This document shows positions 61,650-64,000 of a DNA stretch of 64,000 nt, piece by piece. The stretch is from an uncultured Eubacteriales bacterium (GTDB taxonomy: Bacteria > Bacillota > Clostridia > Tissierellales > Peptoniphilaceae), in the NCBI GenBank assembly GCA_900539725.1, contig UQDI01000007.1, positions 1-64,000 of the forward strand, in the 5' to 3' direction. The first letter of the stretch is position 1. Each line of letters opens with the position of its first letter. A program made the position numbers and the translations under genes. The notes beneath the pieces were generated by a model. That model saw nothing but the letters and a program-made list of their open reading frames with translations. It was not told the DNA's origin and did not search any database.

Positions 61650-62273
61650 ATGGAAAATAATTTTGATGATAATAATAAAAACATTGATATAAATGAAGAA
61701 GCAAAGGCAGCGAGCGAGAATGAAGTTTTAGAAGCGGCAGAGGCGCTTGCTAAGGCAAAGGAAGATGATATCAAGTCGTGGATATACTCGATAGTAATCA
61801 CGGTTGCCATCACTTTGTTCTTGGTGAACTTCGTCTTTGCTCTAACAAGGGTTGAAGGCATATCGATGGAGCCGACCCTACATACTGGAGACAGGGTCTT
61901 TGAGTGGAAGCTATTTAAGTACTTTAAAGAGCCAAACAGAGGCGACATAGTCGTTATCAAGGGCGAGAAGACTAATAACGAGCACTATATCAAGAGGCTC
62001 ATAGGTCTAGCGGGTGACGTTATTGACATCATTGACGGCGAGGTCTATGTCAATGGCAATAAGCTCGACGAACCGTATCTAGATAGAAAAACTAGCGAGC
62101 AAAACGGTAACCATTGGGTTGTGCCTGAGGACTCATACTTTGTTATGGGGGACAATAGAGAAGGCGGTAACTCCTACGACTCAAGGAGTTTCGGACCTGT
62201 AGAGAAAAAATATTTACAAGGCAAGGCTGTATTTAGATTTTGGCCTTTGAATAAATTAAAAATATTTAGATAG
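61650..62273 (+). CDS. lepB: signal peptidase I
   Basis: Signal peptidase I cleaves signal peptides of exported proteins. The 207 residues have an acidic N-terminus, one membrane helix (~45-65), the catalytic Ser in GISMEPTLHTGD, the catalytic Lys in HYIKRLIGLAGD, and the GDNREGGNSYDSRSFGPV box. I start at the ATG at 61650 (AAAGGAGG upstream) rather than the earlier frame at 61611, which overlaps the promoter. The lepA gene follows after 9 bases. Confidence 0.94.
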   Translation: MENNFDDNNKNIDINEEAKAASENEVLEAAEALAKAKEDDIKSWIYSIVITVAITLFLVNFVFALTRVEGISMEPTLHTGDRVFEWKLFKYFKEPNRGDIVVIKGEKTNNEHYIKRLIGLAGDVIDIIDGEVYVNGNKLDEPYLDRKTSEQNGNHWVVPEDSYFVMGDNREGGNSYDSRSFGPVEKKYLQGKAVFRFWPLNKLKIFR

Positions 62274-62282
62274 GATGATAAG

Positions 62283-64000
62283 ATGAATCAAAAATATATT
62301 CGTAACTTTTCAATAATTGCGCATATCGACCATGGTAAATCTACTTTGGCTGATAGAATCATTGAAAAGACTGGCTTACTTACTCAAAGAGAGATGCAAT
62401 CGCAAGTTTTGGATAGCATGGATCTTGAAAGAGAAAGAGGAATTACAATTAAATTAAAGGCTATACGCTTGATATATAAGGCAAAGGACGGACAGGACTA
62501 TATACTAAACCTTATAGATACGCCCGGCCACGTCGACTTTAACTACGAAGTGAGTAGATCACTAAAGGCATGTGAGGGCGCGATACTTGTTGTTGACGCA
62601 ACTCAAGGCGTTGAAGCGCAAACGCTTTCTAACGTTTATTTAGCTTTGGATCAGGACTTAGAGATACTTCCTGTTATTAACAAGATGGATTTGCCAAGCG
62701 CAAGACCAGATGAAGTTAAGGAAGAGATTGAAGATATTATCGGCCTTGATACTACTGATGCGCCACTAATCAGTGCAAAGAGCGGACTTAATATTGAAGA
62801 TGTTTTAGAAGACATCGTTAAAAATGTTCCGCCGCCAAATGGCGATAAGGATAAACCTTTAAAGGCACTTATCTTTGACTCGATATATGATGCTTACAGA
62901 GGCGTTATCTGTTACATCAGAGTTTTTGACGGCGTTATTAAAAAAGGCACTCAAATAAAGATGATGCAAACAGGAACTACTTTTGAAGTTGATGAAGTTG
63001 GTGTAAATAACACATCGCTTTTAAAGAAAGATACGCTTGAAGCAGGCGAAGTAGGCTACTTTACTGCACAGATTAAAAATGTAAAAGACGCAAGAGTAGG
63101 TGACACAATAACTTATCTTGACAATCCAACAGATAAGCCACTAAGCGGTTACAAGAAGGTCGTACCAATGGTTTACTGCGGTATATATCCAGCAGAGGGC
63201 GAAGACTTTAACAGCGTTAGAGAGGCTCTTGAAAAGCTTCAAGTTAATGACGCATCTCTTGTATTTGAGGCAGAAAATTCAGCGGCACTTGGCTTTGGCT
63301 TTAGATGCGGTTTCTTAGGCCTTCTTCACATGGAGATAATTACTGAAAGGCTTGAAAGAGAATTTAATCTAAATATAATATCGACTGCGCCATCAGTTAT
63401 TTACGAAGTTCATAAAAAAGATGGCACTATGATGATGATACAAAACCCATCGAACCTTCCTGACCCAAGTGAAATTGATTATATGGAAGAGCCTATGGTT
63501 AACGCAGAGATTATGACTCCAAAGGATTATGTTGGAGCCATCATGGACATCTGTCAAAATAGACGTGGAGAGTTCATTAACATGGAATACCTTGATCAAA
63601 CAAGGGTTACGCTTCACTATAGAATGCCACTAAACGAGGTTATATACGACTTCTTTGACGCACTTAAGTCAAATACAAAGGGCTACGCATCGCTTGATTA
63701 CGAAATTTGTGGTTATCAAAGAAGTGAGCTTGTTAAGGTTGACATACTTATCAATGGCGAGCTTATCGACGCATTCAGCTTAATCTTACACGAGTCAAAT
63801 GCTTATGAAAGAAGCAGGTCCATAGTCGAAGGCTTAAAGGACGTTATACCAAGACATCAATTCCAAATACCTATACAAGCGGCTATCGGCTCAAAGATTA
63901 TCGCAAGAGAAACTATCAAAGCTCTTAGAAAAGACGTTCTTGCAAAGTGCTACGGCGGTGATATTTCAAGAAAGAAAAAGCTACTTGAAAAGCAGAAAGA
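62283..64000 (+). CDS. lepA: elongation factor 4 (LepA), cut at the window edge
   Basis: LepA is a ribosome-bound GTPase that can back-translocate. About 572 codons are visible, open to the end of the window; the family is ~600 residues, so only ~30 are missing. It shows the P-loop AHIDHGKSTLADRI, RGITIK (switch I), LIDTPGHVDF, NKMDLPSARPD and the LepA-specific C-terminal region with KALRKDVLAKCYGGDISRKKK (in part). The ATG at 62283 follows GGATGAT. Confidence 0.95.
   Translation, partial: MNQKYIRNFSIIAHIDHGKSTLADRIIEKTGLLTQREMQSQVLDSMDLERERGITIKLKAIRLIYKAKDGQDYILNLIDTPGHVDFNYEVSRSLKACEGAILVVDATQGVEAQTLSNVYLALDQDLEILPVINKMDLPSARPDEVKEEIEDIIGLDTTDAPLISAKSGLNIEDVLEDIVKNVPPPNGDKDKPLKALIFDSIYDAYRGVICYIRVFDGVIKKGTQIKMMQTGTTFEVDEVGVNNTSLLKKDTLEAGEVGYFTAQIKNVKDARVGDTITYLDNPTDKPLSGYKKVVPMVYCGIYPAEGEDFNSVREALEKLQVNDASLVFEAENSAALGFGFRCGFLGLLHMEIITERLEREFNLNIISTAPSVIYEVHKKDGTMMMIQNPSNLPDPSEIDYMEEPMVNAEIMTPKDYVGAIMDICQNRRGEFINMEYLDQTRVTLHYRMPLNEVIYDFFDALKSNTKGYASLDYEICGYQRSELVKVDILINGELIDAFSLILHESNAYERSRSIVEGLKDVIPRHQFQIPIQAAIGSKIIARETIKALRKDVLAKCYGGDISRKKKLLEKQK

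Noticed and set aside
1..64000. CRISPR arrays, insertion sequences, prophage genes
   Set aside because: No regularly spaced repeats, transposase or phage structural genes were seen on reading both strands.

Overview
The window is AT-rich, tightly packed bacterial chromosome, read here as a low-GC Gram-positive (Firmicutes) anaerobe. I infer a member of the Tissierellia / Peptoniphilaceae. The reasons are a Firmicute-type division cluster (mraZ to ftsZ with tandem DUF881 genes and sbp), Shine-Dalgarno sites close to AAGGAGG, gatCAB, a membrane pyrophosphatase, and a D-aspartate-ligase-like gene paired with a FemAB gene. The species cannot be fixed from this sequence. I saw no rRNA, tRNA, CRISPR array, insertion sequence or prophage.

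Layout. 0.1-1.4 kb (minus): a split ThrE-type amino-acid exporter. 1.5-4.9 kb: comEC-holA. 5.0-10.2 kb: an accessory island, more AT-rich than its surroundings. It holds a BlaI-type repressor, an M56 membrane metallopeptidase, an SdpI-like immunity protein, a startless HExxH reading frame, a frameshifted ABC exporter, and two small membrane proteins. The first of these small proteins has its own copy of the BlaI-type promoter. 10.4-23.3 kb: the division and cell-wall operon mraZ-rsmH-ftsL-PBP-mraY-murD-ftsW-murG-divIB-DUF881-DUF881-sbp-ftsZ-nrdR, preceded by four phased MraZ-type boxes; ftsA, murE, murF and murB are absent from it. 23.4-26.6 kb (minus): a large secreted protein with an E/K-rich linker, then a DUF2089/DUF4097 pair. 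26.7-33.8 kb: rarA and the lower-glycolysis run gap-pgk-tpiA-gpmI-eno. 34.0-42.7 kb: secG, hppA, an alpha/beta hydrolase, a membrane-anchored MurF-like ligase, ddl, rnr, smpB and a DtxR-type regulator. 42.7-50.1 kb: pcrA-ligA-gatC-gatA-gatB. 50.2-54.5 kb: a second, paralogous BlaI/M56 pair followed by three exported proteins (SH3, amidase_6-like, lipoprotein). 54.8-59.2 kb: a cell-wall amidase, an RdgB-HD fusion and a leucyl aminopeptidase. 59.3-61.5 kb (minus): a FemAB-like gene and a D-Asp-ligase-like ATP-grasp gene, likely building the peptidoglycan cross-bridge. 61.65 kb to the end: lepB and lepA, the latter cut by the window edge.

How the parts fit. Cell-envelope growth dominates: lipid II synthesis (mraY, murD, murG, MurF-like, ddl), septal synthesis (PBP, ftsW, ftsL, divIB, ftsZ), cross-bridge formation, wall hydrolysis and export (secG, lepB). 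The two BlaI/M56 loci share a promoter architecture (TTGACA, 17-base spacer, TATACT, then an AAATT-centred dyad) that also sits before the orphan gene at 9558. This suggests a small envelope-stress or peptide-response regulon, which I consider the most interesting unexplained signal. Part of the first locus looks decayed.
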